Source: Nitrospira sp. (lineage in GTDB: Bacteria; Nitrospirota; Nitrospiria; Nitrospirales; Nitrospiraceae). From it: 64,000 nt of DNA. Below are positions 36,269 through 45,978 of the stretch, one piece after another; within the stretch, counting starts at the first letter, position 1; the number at the start of each line of letters is the position of its first letter. The notes beneath the pieces are model-generated. The model was not told the DNA's origin. It searched no databases and was given only the letters and a program-made list of their open reading frames with translations. Position numbers and translations under genes: made by a program. Location of the stretch: positions 4,587-68,586 of the forward strand of contig SWDS01000007.1 of assembly GCA_005116745.1 (NCBI GenBank). Reading direction: 5' to 3'.

Positions 36269-37240
36269 TCAATAGGTCTCGTCGATCATGCTTTCCAGCT
36301 CTTTGGGAATTGTGATGCCCAAATACCGCGCCGTCTTCTGATTCACTGTGATTCTGATCCGTTGAACAGAGATTGGCTTGAGCGGCAACTGTCGTTCGCC
36401 ATTCACGATGCGCTTGGCCAAGAGACCGGCTTCTCGACCGACTTCGCCGTAGTCGATCGACATACTGAGCAGGGCGCCAAGGCGCGTAAACTCAGACGAA
36501 AAACCGATGACGGGAACCTGCTTGGCCACTGAGGATTCGAGGATGAAGCGGATCGATTCGTCCGTCAGGACGGTCGAGTCTGGAATGAGCCACAAAGCTT
36601 CCGATTCGGATAAGAGCGTCCGTAGTTGCTGTGGAACATCTTTCTCATGTTCAACCGGAAACCCCTGCAAGCGAAACTCATAGGTAGAGGCTCGCGATGC
36701 TGCCTCCTTCAACTTGGGTGCAGACTTGTCGGGGTCGTACATCATGCCGATCCGGCGCAGGCTAGGGAGGAACGTGCGCATGATCTTGAACTGACGGTCC
36801 GTCTGAATTTCCAGTAGGACTCCGGTCATATTGTCAGCCGTGAGGCGATGTTTCAAGGGGTCGAGAATCATCATATAGAGAATCGGGATATCCACGATCT
36901 CTAATTTCGCCGCCAGCGCCGCCTTCAGGCCGACCGCAACCACGACAGAAGAGTTCGTCGCGCGAATCTTCCTAGCAAGGTGTTTCCCTTGATCAAGATC
37001 ACCGCGCAGATCATATTCCATATAGGTTGCATCGCCTGGCGCTGTTGCCTTGAATCCTTCGATCGCATCGTTGTAGGCTTTCAGGTCGGATGATTTGAGG
37101 ATGGCGATTTCGGTGCCGGCAGCGGTGGCTTGGGGAGGGGCAGAACAATAAAGCGCGATGAGTATGAAGGACCCCAGCCAGATATGCAGCGAACGCAAGT
37201 TTCTCTTTCCTCGGCTTCTGAAGGGGAGTTCCGTCATCAT
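36269..37240 (-). CDS. periplasmic ABC-type substrate-binding protein tied to a two-component system
   Basis: The protein (323 residues from ATG 37240) matches the COG2984/DUF534 family of periplasmic binding proteins with two Rossmann-like lobes. After a signal peptide (LGSFILIALYCSAPPQATAA) come EIAILKSSDLKAYNDAIEGF, VVVAVGLKAALAAK and IGMMYDPDKSAPKLKEA, then VPVIGFSSEFTRLGALLSMS, a hinge and the last lobe. No ABC permease or ATPase gene lies nearby; the next genes are the kinase and the regulator. It thus probably acts as a co-sensor that hands its ligand state to the kinase. The ligand is unknown; members elsewhere bind aromatic amino acids or similar. Confidence 0.85.
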   Translation of the reverse strand: MMTELPFRSRGKRNLRSLHIWLGSFILIALYCSAPPQATAAGTEIAILKSSDLKAYNDAIEGFKATAPGDATYMEYDLRGDLDQGKHLARKIRATNSSVVVAVGLKAALAAKLEIVDIPILYMMILDPLKHRLTADNMTGVLLEIQTDRQFKIMRTFLPSLRRIGMMYDPDKSAPKLKEAASRASTYEFRLQGFPVEHEKDVPQQLRTLLSESEALWLIPDSTVLTDESIRFILESSVAKQVPVIGFSSEFTRLGALLSMSIDYGEVGREAGLLAKRIVNGERQLPLKPISVQRIRITVNQKTARYLGITIPKELESMIDETY

Positions 37241-37264
37241 CGTGTCACTCTGGCAGAATTTCAA

Positions 37265-38094
37265 GATACTGTAAAAGACGAATCCCTAGAGCTATCAAAA
37301 TGTCGCATGAGAGCACGTTCTCACTCTCGACAAGTACCGCTAAAATCGTACTGTTAACCAGCCTATGACTCAACTGCCGATTGTATTGTCCAAGGGATGT
37401 TCTTTGTGCTTGTTGTTCAATGCGTTAAAATCGGAAACTGCTACTTCGGCGTCCCGTAAGTATCTTCCCGCCGCTTGCTGCTTCAAAAACCTAGGCGCGC
37501 CTCGAAGGTCGAGCAAACTGCTACAGGCTCTGAAGAAGGTTCCTCGATGGTCTTGCCCACATCCAGGCTTCATGAGTGTGGACATAGGAATGTCGACAGC
37601 GTGGAGGTCGCGAACGACATCATACTGTGGAGATGGGAGGAGGTTTAGCAGCGAGTAAGCGGGACAGAGGACTCCTCTGGGCGCCACGTGGATATGCTGT
37701 TGATTGCCGGCGAGCTGCAACATGGTAAGGATGTTTCTTGTTATCCTTCTTCGTCTCATGCGAGGGATGATGTGGTAAAGGCTGTGACATGGAGCGGCGA
37801 GTGACCTCTGTGCAATGCTCTCTTACTGCAGGTCGACCGTGTCATGATTCAGATATGGGTGGTTCTGTTCTGGATGGATACTGCAACTGCAAGTCACGAA
37901 CCATCAACTCACCTCTGTATCCGCTCAGTGAGAACGAGTACTACCGATGGAATGCGCTTGAATAGTTGCGATACAGCAAGCTCCGTACCATGGCTATTGT
38001 AGGATTTAGATAGGCCGTTTCGTCAGTTACAGCTGTCTTTTGAGGGGGCAGTTGAGATGTGGACTTGTCGGTCTCGAAAAAAGTCTCCTATCAG
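37265..38094. other. gene-free region of about 830 bases
   Basis: I see no supportable gene. Overlapping frames of 97 codons (+, 37365) and 129 codons (-, 37759) lie opposite each other and show no family or ribosome site. Base composition is lower in G+C than the flanking genes. It includes the upstream region of the binding-protein operon and may be remnant accessory DNA at the border of the secretion locus. Confidence 0.4.
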
Positions 38095-38138
38095 GGTGTA
38101 TCTAAAGAGATTCAACCTGAATCAAATATGATTCAGGT
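38095..38138 (-). repeat. dispersed palindromic motif, copy A
   Basis: GGTGTATC, then AGATTCA, then a perfect 10-base inverted repeat ACCTGAATCA-AATA-TGATTCAGGT at 38115-38138. On the minus strand it has the order of copies B and D: CTGAATC-N6-GATTCAGG-T(T)GAATC-N5-GATACACC. No gene overlaps it. Confidence 0.65.
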
Positions 38139-38230
38139 GATTGGAGCGAACCCAGGGTAGCAATGGGATCAGCTGATTGGAGCTGTTGTTGATGGAGATA
38201 GCGACGCCGAGAGCCACACGATGTATTCCT

Positions 38231-38438
38231 CTAGCAGGATGCGGAAAAAACCCGCCAGCGGCGTTCTCGCATCACTCAGGGCTCAACGTACGGCACAGAG
38301 TACGATTCGCCTCTTCGCTCGCTGCGGCCTTGCTGGACAGCCTTTTTGCGCATCCTGCATGGCTGCTCAGCGTCGTCTCAACTCTCGATATTCGTGACGG
38401 CTACAGTGGGAAGAATAAGTTTTCCCGCAGCCTGATAG
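38231..38438 (+). repeat. inverted-repeat (MITE-like) element, copy 2
   Basis: The ends are CTAGCAGGATGCGGAAAA and its imperfect mirror TTTTCCCGCAGCCTGATAG. An inner mirror (TTTTTGCGCATCCTGC) ends at 38358. It is about 95 percent identical to copy 1 at 2529-2654 over the inner 125 bases and somewhat less over the remaining 80. It sits between the motif A site and the DUF928 gene end. Confidence 0.82.
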
Positions 38439-38469
38439 AAGACATAAACGAGGAGTTGCGTGTGAAGAT

Positions 38470-39213
38470 CTATTTACTCATGGTCTGAATGGATCTGAGA
38501 TCCCAGTCCGCTACGCCGTTGAGGCCAACTTGCCTCAGGAGGGCCGCGCGCAGCCTCCGAAGCGACGGGTCCGCTGGTTCTTTTTCAATCAACGAACAGA
38601 CACAGCCCATCGCATCGTACCAGAACCCGATGAGGGCATTGGTGCGCACGCTCTCCCGGTCGCAGGTCAGGTTCACTGAGGTGATCGTCAAGCATTCGCT
38701 GAACTCGCATCGCTCGATCATCCCACCGGCGACGATATCTTCCGAATGGGAGTCTGTGTTGCGCCTGGCCGATACGAACCAGCGGTATTGGACGTTCGGT
38801 TCAAGCGTGAGTCCTAGAGTCTTGAGATCAATCGATTGGACCCCTGCTTTCATGGGAGTAGGAAGGGGGCCTTCATAGAGGGGGGCAATTTTTTGGGTGT
38901 CGTTGAGTGTAAATCGTAAGGGATAGGCCGTTGACTTTGAGAGATACCAATTGAGTGTGGGGGTTTGTCTCACAGTCAGGCCTACGTGGTCAGGCACCAA
39001 CGCGACAAGTTCTGGCTCATGGCCTTCAGTCCCCCGCAATGTGCCTCCGACTCGCGCGCGAGGAGTCAGTTTCTTGGGCAGTGTGTAAATGGGAGGCTGC
39101 TGGTCATCCTGTTGACCGGCCGTCGCTGCTGTCGGCGCATCGGCGGCGTTGAGGAGGTAGACTTCCGCGATAGTCAGGAAAAGGCTCAACCCTATGATTA
39201 ATACGCACTTCAC
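38470..39213 (-). CDS. DUF928 domain protein, last gene of the secretion operon
   Basis: The 247-residue product starts at GTG 39213, which has AAAGGAGGATC just before it; a longer frame overlaps the upstream gene. A signal peptide (VLIIGLSLFLTIAEVYLL) is followed by a short linker. The DUF928 domain begins near PRARVGGTLRGTEG, with VALVPDHVGLTVRQTPTLNW and YRWFVSARRNT, ending in a helical region with three or four Cys (ERCEFSECLTI, GCVCSLIEKEP). DUF928 genes travel with CHAT and haemagglutinin genes in cyanobacteria and Nitrospirota. The function is unknown; a periplasmic partner in exoprotein handling is plausible. Confidence 0.85.
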   Translation of the reverse strand: MKCVLIIGLSLFLTIAEVYLLNAADAPTAATAGQQDDQQPPIYTLPKKLTPRARVGGTLRGTEGHEPELVALVPDHVGLTVRQTPTLNWYLSKSTAYPLRFTLNDTQKIAPLYEGPLPTPMKAGVQSIDLKTLGLTLEPNVQYRWFVSARRNTDSHSEDIVAGGMIERCEFSECLTITSVNLTCDRESVRTNALIGFWYDAMGCVCSLIEKEPADPSLRRLRAALLRQVGLNGVADWDLRSIQTMSK

Positions 39214-39226
39214 GGTGATCCTCCTT

Positions 39227-41572
39227 TCACAGCCAATTATTGAGCAGCAGAAATGGCGACCAGTAGGCCGGATGTTCATAAATCCTGTCGCTCAACAGCT
39301 TCAACTGCGCACGTTGGAGTGCCACGGCTTTCGAGCGATCGGGATTGCGCAGTTGTCGATAAAATTCAGAGATTAGTGTGGCCGATGCTTCGTCATTGAT
39401 GAACCAGAGGGTGGCTAAGGCGCTGCGGGCTCCGGCCTTCAGCGCGACGCCGGCCAGGCCAAGCGCGGCACGATCATCGCCGACACCGGTTTGGCAGGCG
39501 CTCAAGGTCAATAGTTCGAGTGGCTCTTGCCGGAACCGAAAGAGGCCGATCAGTTGGTCGAGGGTCTGCATCGTCAGTTTCCCATCGAAGGTCAGGAGAA
39601 ACGAATCGTTCACCTCAGTCGAGAACCTGCCGTGCGTGGCGATATGCAGGCCACCATACCGTCCTTCACGCAATTCCCGTTCCAGTCTGGAGGCTTGAAA
39701 GGCGTTGTTGAGCAGTTGGTCGCTCTTATAGTGCCGTTGGATGGATTCGATCTCGTCTGCGACGTAGGGAAGAGCGGGAAATCCCTGGACCGATTTGGTA
39801 AGGCCCGCTGTGAGAAACCGGAGCTTGTCGCGGTTCAGCGGTCGTGGGTCGGTCAACGTCAAGCCGGGTGTCATGGCGAGCGCGAACTTGCTGATCAGAA
39901 ACGATGCACCGTCGTGGAGCGCAGCCAGTGGGATGGTTCGAAGGGCGCTATCCGGCACGAAGACCAACGTGGTGATGTTCAACCGTGAGAGGTCAGTTTC
40001 GAGCGGGCGGATCAGCCAGTCGTACAACTGTTGCGCATGGGGCACATATTCACGCGTCGTACGTTTTTCAATCAGGCGGCGAAATTCCCGGATTTCCTGT
40101 GTCAATCGCTCAGCAGTCACAGGCACTGAGATACGCTTCAGACCGGACGGAAGGCTCATGAGCAGTTCCAGCCGTGCACTGAACATAATGGGATAGATCA
40201 CGGCGGTGTCCGAGGACAAGCGATCAAATGTGGTCAGCCTGGACCGCACGGCGTCGACACAGTCATCTTTGAAATAGTCCCGCAACTCAGCTGTTTTGTA
40301 GGCTTCGATCGCATCGCGAGCGGAGAGCAAATACCCTTCGGCTGCTTTAGCGTCTTCCGTCAGTGAGGCTCGTTGGAGCAAGAGGTCGGCCAGCTCAAAG
40401 AATAGAGGCTTCACGGTGTCTTGGTCGGCGACATGACGGTCAGAAGAGGCGTGCGCGAGTTCAACGCGAAGCGGTTGAAGTGTCGATGCAGCTTGTCGAT
40501 AGGAATCGATGGCCTTATCCAATTGCCCGGTTGCGGCCAGCTGGCGTCCTAACTGCCATTGCCAACGATAGAGTGACTCGGGAGCATCCACTGCTTGCGC
40601 GACGAACAGGGCCCGCCTAGTGAACTGCAACGCCTCGTCCATGCGAAATTCTGTTTCATAGAGATGTCCAAGATATCCGAGGGCATAGGACAGCGTTCGT
40701 TTGTCGCCCTGTTGCTCAGCGAGGGTGGCCGCTTCCTGGAGCACACCCGCGGTTCGCAGCACGAGCGGGTCATGAGCTTGTGGCAGCTGAGGGGTGAGGT
40801 GTTGGTAGGCCAGCGCGATGCCGATCAAGCCGAGTGATTGATCACGAGATGGGGGCAAGTCTTTTAAGTGATCAAGCGCGTCGTCGAGGGCTACGCGACT
40901 GTTGGCTGGTTGGCCGAGTCGCAGCAGGACTCGCGCGGCGTTCGTGCGGGCTGTTGCGGCGAGCAGGAGAAGTCCAGCGCTCTGTGCGTGAGACACGCTG
41001 TCCTGAAATGCGTCCAGTGCGCCCTTGTCCTGCTGTTTCAAGACTGAAAGAATACCAAGATCATTCAGTGTGGTCGCCATGAGGGGCGAGGCCTTCTGCT
41101 TGTTTGCGATGTCGGCTGCTTGCTGGAGGTATTCCGAGGCCTCGGGAAGTTGCCGCAGGGCCAAGTAGATCCGTCCCAGATGCCCAAGGATGGGAGCTTC
41201 GATGAGCGGATCACCACTCTTCTGTACGAGCGCAAGCGCGAGCTCCAGTGACTGGAGTGCTTGTTTGGATTGTCCCAAACCCATGGAGGCCTGAGCCGAG
41301 AGGACCAGGGCCTCGACCTGTGCCGGGGCGTTTCCAGAACCCTTGTAGAGCTCCACGGCTTGTTTCCAATGAGACAACGCTTCACCGAATGCTCCACGTT
41401 CGAACGCTTGGGCACCTTCTTTCATGGCTAGGCCGGCAGGAGATGATGTTTCATGAGAGTCTGATCGTGTCACGATGAGAACCGGGATGGTTGCCAACAA
41501 CAGTATGATGGTTCCTCGTAGAACGAACTGAATCAATGATCGATTGAAGGTCGGCATGGAGTCTCTCGTCAT
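39227..41572 (-). CDS. TPR-CHAT (caspase-like) protein with N-terminal membrane segment
   Basis: The 781-residue product has a signal or anchor helix (IQFVLRGTIILLLATIPVLI), then about 10 TPR-like helical repeats over 45-420 (QAFERGAFGEALSHWKQA and similar), and a C-terminal CHAT domain. The CHAT catalytic dyad is intact: His647 in HIATHGRF and Cys693 in LSACQTGVG. CHAT proteins are caspase-clan proteases. The anchor suggests that the protein faces the periplasm, where the exoproteins pass. ATG 41572 overlaps the tpsB stop as TAATG, which ties expression to the pore gene. The protease substrate is not known; the co-encoded exoproteins are the natural candidates. Confidence 0.88.
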   Translation of the reverse strand: MTRDSMPTFNRSLIQFVLRGTIILLLATIPVLIVTRSDSHETSSPAGLAMKEGAQAFERGAFGEALSHWKQAVELYKGSGNAPAQVEALVLSAQASMGLGQSKQALQSLELALALVQKSGDPLIEAPILGHLGRIYLALRQLPEASEYLQQAADIANKQKASPLMATTLNDLGILSVLKQQDKGALDAFQDSVSHAQSAGLLLLAATARTNAARVLLRLGQPANSRVALDDALDHLKDLPPSRDQSLGLIGIALAYQHLTPQLPQAHDPLVLRTAGVLQEAATLAEQQGDKRTLSYALGYLGHLYETEFRMDEALQFTRRALFVAQAVDAPESLYRWQWQLGRQLAATGQLDKAIDSYRQAASTLQPLRVELAHASSDRHVADQDTVKPLFFELADLLLQRASLTEDAKAAEGYLLSARDAIEAYKTAELRDYFKDDCVDAVRSRLTTFDRLSSDTAVIYPIMFSARLELLMSLPSGLKRISVPVTAERLTQEIREFRRLIEKRTTREYVPHAQQLYDWLIRPLETDLSRLNITTLVFVPDSALRTIPLAALHDGASFLISKFALAMTPGLTLTDPRPLNRDKLRFLTAGLTKSVQGFPALPYVADEIESIQRHYKSDQLLNNAFQASRLERELREGRYGGLHIATHGRFSTEVNDSFLLTFDGKLTMQTLDQLIGLFRFRQEPLELLTLSACQTGVGDDRAALGLAGVALKAGARSALATLWFINDEASATLISEFYRQLRNPDRSKAVALQRAQLKLLSDRIYEHPAYWSPFLLLNNWL

Positions 41573-43386
41573 TAGAAGACCTGGACGACTGCCTGGAGAT
41601 GGATGCCATGGTCTTGGAGGTTGCCGGCAGGATGGGTCACGTGATTGAGCGGCACCCCCCAATAGAGTTCAAACCTCGCTCGATCTCGTGGCAAGACAGC
41701 CCAACGCAATCCCAGTCCGACACTTGCTAAGGTCTGGGGATCGGGAGTTTCGCCTTTGGTTTGCCAGGCTCGACCGACGTCCACAAATTGAGCAAATTGC
41801 AAGAGCGGTTCACCACTAGCATATCGGATGAGCGGAAATCGCGATTCGACGGAAAAGAGAAAGCCATTGTCTCGGATTAATGTATTTTCGCGATACCCGC
41901 GAACACTGAATCGTCCTCCCAGGGGGATCTGCTCCAACGGAAAGAGCCGATCGTTGGCCAATTGTAAATTAAACTGTCCCAAGAGCTGCATGCCCCACCA
42001 GTCGTCAAACCGTCGAACAGCCTGGAGCTGTCCCAGCCAGGAAAAGAAGCGACCGTCCGGCAAAGGACCGCTCGGTGAGATGCCGGAATTCGTGGTGGCA
42101 TTCAACACATCCAGTCCCACGGAAAATCGAGAGCGTGCTGCGATGACCGACGTGGCGGTGCGATGTACGTACTCCTGAACGAAGCGCAGAGCGCTCACGG
42201 AACTGACGCCGGTGTCCGATGAGCCGTTGATAAATGGCGACGGTGAGCCAGGGTTGTCAAAAATAGACGTCACTTTATTGTAGAGGCGTTCGCCCGTGAT
42301 GGCGATGGCCAGTTCATCGGTCAGCGTTCGATAAAGTGGATGCCGGAGCGTGAATCCGATGATTTCGGATGTGGAGTTGATGTCCAGGGCTCGAAATTGA
42401 CTCTCGACGACGGCGAATTCGTTCCGACGATAAGAGGCGGTGAAAGTCGTGTCGTAGCGGTTGATCGGGAGCGTGTAGGCAACATCGATAACAGGATGCA
42501 CTCCGCGCGAGCCGCCGTAGGTGATGCTCAGAGGATCTCCATGGCCGGTCACATTTTGATGGGCAACCGTCATCAGCCCTCGCTCGGCTCCGACGGCCGG
42601 TGTCTGGTAGTTGCTGAACTCCAGCCACATCTTCCAAGGACTCTGTTCTTTGACTTTGACGTTCAGGATGCTTTGGCCGCGCTGGTCGCCGGGACGCAGT
42701 TCAGCATTGATCCGTTCAATGCGGGGATCTTGTTGGAGGAACTGCAACCTCGTTTGGAGTGGGGCCATCTGCAGCGGGGAACCGGCCCCCAACGCAATGC
42801 GGTCACTGAGATACCCTCGGCGAAACCAGTTCGTTCCCTCGATGTCGATTCGTGCCAGGCCCCCCTCGACGATCTGAATCTGAATCACCCCATCTTTCAC
42901 GTCTTGATCAGGGATGACGGCACCGGACGTAATGTAACCCTTATTGACGTATAAGAGCGTGAGTGCGAGCCGTAACTGTTCCAGATCTTCAGTGGCGAGA
43001 CTACGGCTTTCATAGGGTTTGGTGACGGCGTTGATTTCCTCGCTCGAGAAGACTGTATTCCCTGTGACATGGATCGTCTTTACAAACACGTGGATCTGGC
43101 CGAGCTGTTGCTGCGCACCGTCCTCCGGTGATGTCGGTGGCACCGGTGGCAGCACGGGGCTCGGTGGAGGCATGGAGGGTGGTGTGAATTCTTTTTTGAG
43201 TGGGGCAGGGGGCTCACCGGATCGCAGTGTGGGATCGAAGACAGGAGGAGTGACCTGAGGAGCTCCCTGCGCAAAAACCGGCGAGGATGTCACTAGGGTT
43301 GCCATAAGCATACCGCTGGACAGGAATGCTGGGACGATATACTGACGCCGGGCTCGATGCACCGATCTACCAAGGTCGACTGTCAT
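41572..43386 (-). CDS. TpsB pore of a two-partner secretion system (ShlB/FhaC type)
   Basis: The 604-residue protein has a signal peptide (SSGMLMATLVTSSPVFAQG), a Pro-rich linker (about 45-90), two POTRA domains (the first with IHVTGNTVFSSEEI, the second near GGLARIDIEGTNWFRRGYL), and a 16-strand barrel with the loop-6 motif GGRFSVRGYREN. The last residue is Phe (VVQVF), as BAM substrates require. It should export TpsA exoproteins from periplasm to surface. The start overlaps the tpsA stop as ATGA, so the partners are coupled. It is the only TpsB in the window although there are two TpsA genes. Confidence 0.95.
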   Translation of the reverse strand: MTVDLGRSVHRARRQYIVPAFLSSGMLMATLVTSSPVFAQGAPQVTPPVFDPTLRSGEPPAPLKKEFTPPSMPPPSPVLPPVPPTSPEDGAQQQLGQIHVFVKTIHVTGNTVFSSEEINAVTKPYESRSLATEDLEQLRLALTLLYVNKGYITSGAVIPDQDVKDGVIQIQIVEGGLARIDIEGTNWFRRGYLSDRIALGAGSPLQMAPLQTRLQFLQQDPRIERINAELRPGDQRGQSILNVKVKEQSPWKMWLEFSNYQTPAVGAERGLMTVAHQNVTGHGDPLSITYGGSRGVHPVIDVAYTLPINRYDTTFTASYRRNEFAVVESQFRALDINSTSEIIGFTLRHPLYRTLTDELAIAITGERLYNKVTSIFDNPGSPSPFINGSSDTGVSSVSALRFVQEYVHRTATSVIAARSRFSVGLDVLNATTNSGISPSGPLPDGRFFSWLGQLQAVRRFDDWWGMQLLGQFNLQLANDRLFPLEQIPLGGRFSVRGYRENTLIRDNGFLFSVESRFPLIRYASGEPLLQFAQFVDVGRAWQTKGETPDPQTLASVGLGLRWAVLPRDRARFELYWGVPLNHVTHPAGNLQDHGIHLQAVVQVF

Positions 43387-45965
43387 GAAGGGCAGCCTGT
43401 AGAGCCGGTCGCAAACGCCCGCACCAGAAATCCTGGTGGGGTCAGTCGTCGCAGTGAGAGAATTGTGGGATCGTTCTTGTGCGTGGCTATTGATGGTAAT
43501 CTTTTTGATTCTGTCTTTCGCGCCATTAGACCAGAGGCATGCTCTGTGTCCTTTCCGGTCCAGTGTTCCATCGAAATTGGGCTATTGAGCCATCCGCCTG
43601 GTTCGGTAGGGAGTGTGTCTCGTCCGGCAAGAAGAAAGGTACTCTGTTCGCCGCCGGCCAAAGCCACGCACCGGTTTTGTAGCAACACCTGAGGCGGACT
43701 CGTTTTGGACACGAGCTGGCCGACCGTTCCACTCAAGTTCGATGTCGGCGATTGAATGGTCACCGTTCCGTTTACCCCACGCCCGGCATCCGCATTAACG
43801 ACCGTGTTGGCATCAGATACAAATGAATCTGCCCTGATTGCGATGCGACCACCTGTGCCTTGGTCAGCCTGTGCCAGAACAGTACTGTTCTGGAAGAGAA
43901 CGAGTTTTGGATCAATCGAGATATTCCCTCCACCACCTGGCCCGTCAGAAACTGAAGCACTAAGGGTACTGTCGACAAGCCGGATACGATCGGTGGCCTG
44001 GAGATTGATGTTCCCACCGCTGGCTTGCTTGGCTTCGGTTGTGATTGAACTCTTTCCCATGAGATCAAGCTGTTGGCCTGCATTGATTGAGATGGTGCCG
44101 GCGTCGGCTGGTCCCGTGCTACGAGCAGTGATCGAAGCACCATCGGTCAAAGTCACCTGATCCGTCGCAGTTATATTGATCGAGCCGCCAATGGCACTGG
44201 CACTCGTGCCGGTCGTTTCTGCTGATATCGTGCCACCGTTCTGAAGGGAAAGAGAGCGTGTCACTAGATCTATGGCTCCTCCAGGACCGATGCCTTTAGT
44301 GCCTGTAAAAATTCCGCTGCCAGGTCCATCCACTGTTACCGAATCGCTTGAGCCTACGAGACCTTGAATACTAATCCCTCCACCTGCACCAGTGCTGGCC
44401 GCCTCAGCATTAGCAGAGAGCTTGCTTCCTTCCAAGATTTGTATCTCCGAGGCTTTAATGATCATGTCGGCCGCACGGGCCTTACCTAAGGTAGTAGTGC
44501 TCTCAATTTCTGAGCCGCCAGTTAGTCTAAGTCGACCCCTCACCAGAATATCTATGGGGCTTGCCACTTGTGTCGTTTTATTATCGCTATCAATTCGAGA
44601 TGCTTGGCTCAACTCGAGATTGTTGGCGGTAATCCTCACGCCTCCTATCCCTTTAGCCTCTCGATCTGTAGAGGGGAAGATAAGTGAGGAAGTTTCAAGG
44701 CGAATGTCTCCATTCTGCGCCTCTATTTCAATGCTTCCGGCATTTCTGCCTCCAGTGAATGCTTGGGAAGTTATGGTGGCATCATTAGAAAGAGTAACGT
44801 TTCCTTGGCTGGTTCTAAATGTGATATTTCCAGCATCTCTCGAAGCAACAAATGTTTGGGACTCGACTCTCGCATGAGAATCCATCTTGATGTCTCTTGC
44901 AGCTCTTAAAGTAATATCGCCCGCATTTGCCGTGGCGGTTGTATATGTGCCAATCAAAGCAGAGTTCTTGAGTGAAATAGAAGTCGTATCGAACGAGATG
45001 CCTCCACTACCTGCGAAGATTTTTGAGTTATCAACAACCAGGTGACCTCCTCGGATGCGAATCGTACCGCCATTCTGGTTGCTGGTGTCGATCTTTGATT
45101 CATGAGAGATGTGAACTGTACCAAGGGTCCCTGGAAATTGCCGAATAATATTTTCCGCAGGGGCTAAGGTTCCTGCCAAAAGTTCTCCTGGCGACGCGAT
45201 GCTGCCGATATAAACTTGATTTCCTGGTGCTGATGGATCAGCTTTGTCAATCAGCATGCCTGATTGAACGGTGATGTTGCCACCAACAAGGGAAATTGAT
45301 TGCCCAGGCTGCATGGCTAACGTAGTTCCTTGAGCTTCAATGGCTACCGGATTTTCTCCGAGGAAGCCAAATGCTGCGACGGAAGCACTGGTTAATAGGT
45401 TGGTGGCTGTCGTGTTTGCATGGAAAATTCCTGCATTTGAGCCATTGGCATTAGCAAGCCGCAGGTAATCTGCTGTCGTAAAGGCGACGGAACCGCTTAC
45501 ATTTAATATCGCGCTGGGTCCGAAAACGATCCCAGCTGGATTCATGAGAAAGAAATTCGTGCCTGGATAACTTGAGGTATCGATGGTGCCATAGATACTC
45601 GAAAGGCTTCCTCCAGTTACCCGGCTGAGAATGGCGTCGGTGTGGAGAGATGGTGTCGTGTTCAGAAACTTGGCCGTATCACCGCCTCCCACATTGAATT
45701 GCTTGAAGCTATGGAAAAGATTTGTTCCGCTGCCCTGGTCTGATCTGGTTCCTCCGACGATCAAGATCGTGTGATCCTGTGTTATCGTCCTAGTTCCGAG
45801 GTCACCAGCACCTGTCGTGTAAGTGATGGTAGTAGTAGGTGTTTCAGCAAAAACAAACAAGTCTTCCACCAATACCGAACCAAATATCAAGAACAATACT
45901 GTTGCCAGTTTGTTTACGCTAACAGGCAGATGAGTAATTGTACCCATATTGTTATCTGGCCCCAT
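43383..45965 (-). CDS. filamentous-haemagglutinin-like exoprotein (TpsA), copy 1
   Basis: The 860-residue protein has a signal region (LATVLFLIFGSVLVEDLFVF), a TPS domain at about 45-290 with FHSFKQFNVG and FFLMNPAGIVFGPSA, and a long right-handed beta helix of short repeats (for example NNLELSQASRIDS). A separate C-terminal region of about 130 residues closes the protein. This tail is nearly identical to that of copy 2 and has two cysteines, Cys766 and Cys858, 92 residues apart. Export should use the downstream TpsB. It may act as a surface adhesin or biofilm fibre; that is inferred from the family. The start may be the second ATG (residue 7). Confidence 0.93.
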   Translation of the reverse strand: MGPDNNMGTITHLPVSVNKLATVLFLIFGSVLVEDLFVFAETPTTTITYTTGAGDLGTRTITQDHTILIVGGTRSDQGSGTNLFHSFKQFNVGGGDTAKFLNTTPSLHTDAILSRVTGGSLSSIYGTIDTSSYPGTNFFLMNPAGIVFGPSAILNVSGSVAFTTADYLRLANANGSNAGIFHANTTATNLLTSASVAAFGFLGENPVAIEAQGTTLAMQPGQSISLVGGNITVQSGMLIDKADPSAPGNQVYIGSIASPGELLAGTLAPAENIIRQFPGTLGTVHISHESKIDTSNQNGGTIRIRGGHLVVDNSKIFAGSGGISFDTTSISLKNSALIGTYTTATANAGDITLRAARDIKMDSHARVESQTFVASRDAGNITFRTSQGNVTLSNDATITSQAFTGGRNAGSIEIEAQNGDIRLETSSLIFPSTDREAKGIGGVRITANNLELSQASRIDSDNKTTQVASPIDILVRGRLRLTGGSEIESTTTLGKARAADMIIKASEIQILEGSKLSANAEAASTGAGGGISIQGLVGSSDSVTVDGPGSGIFTGTKGIGPGGAIDLVTRSLSLQNGGTISAETTGTSASAIGGSINITATDQVTLTDGASITARSTGPADAGTISINAGQQLDLMGKSSITTEAKQASGGNINLQATDRIRLVDSTLSASVSDGPGGGGNISIDPKLVLFQNSTVLAQADQGTGGRIAIRADSFVSDANTVVNADAGRGVNGTVTIQSPTSNLSGTVGQLVSKTSPPQVLLQNRCVALAGGEQSTFLLAGRDTLPTEPGGWLNSPISMEHWTGKDTEHASGLMARKTESKRLPSIATHKNDPTILSLRRLTPPGFLVRAFATGSTGCPS

Positions 45966-45978
45966 ACCTCATGCATTT

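Noticed and set aside
37370-37759. 129-codon minus-strand frame in the gene-free region
   Set aside because: No ribosome site, no family, and an equally long frame lies opposite.
43756-44160. 134-codon plus-strand frame inside tpsA copy 1
   Set aside because: Antisense to the repetitive stalk; long shadow frames are expected there.
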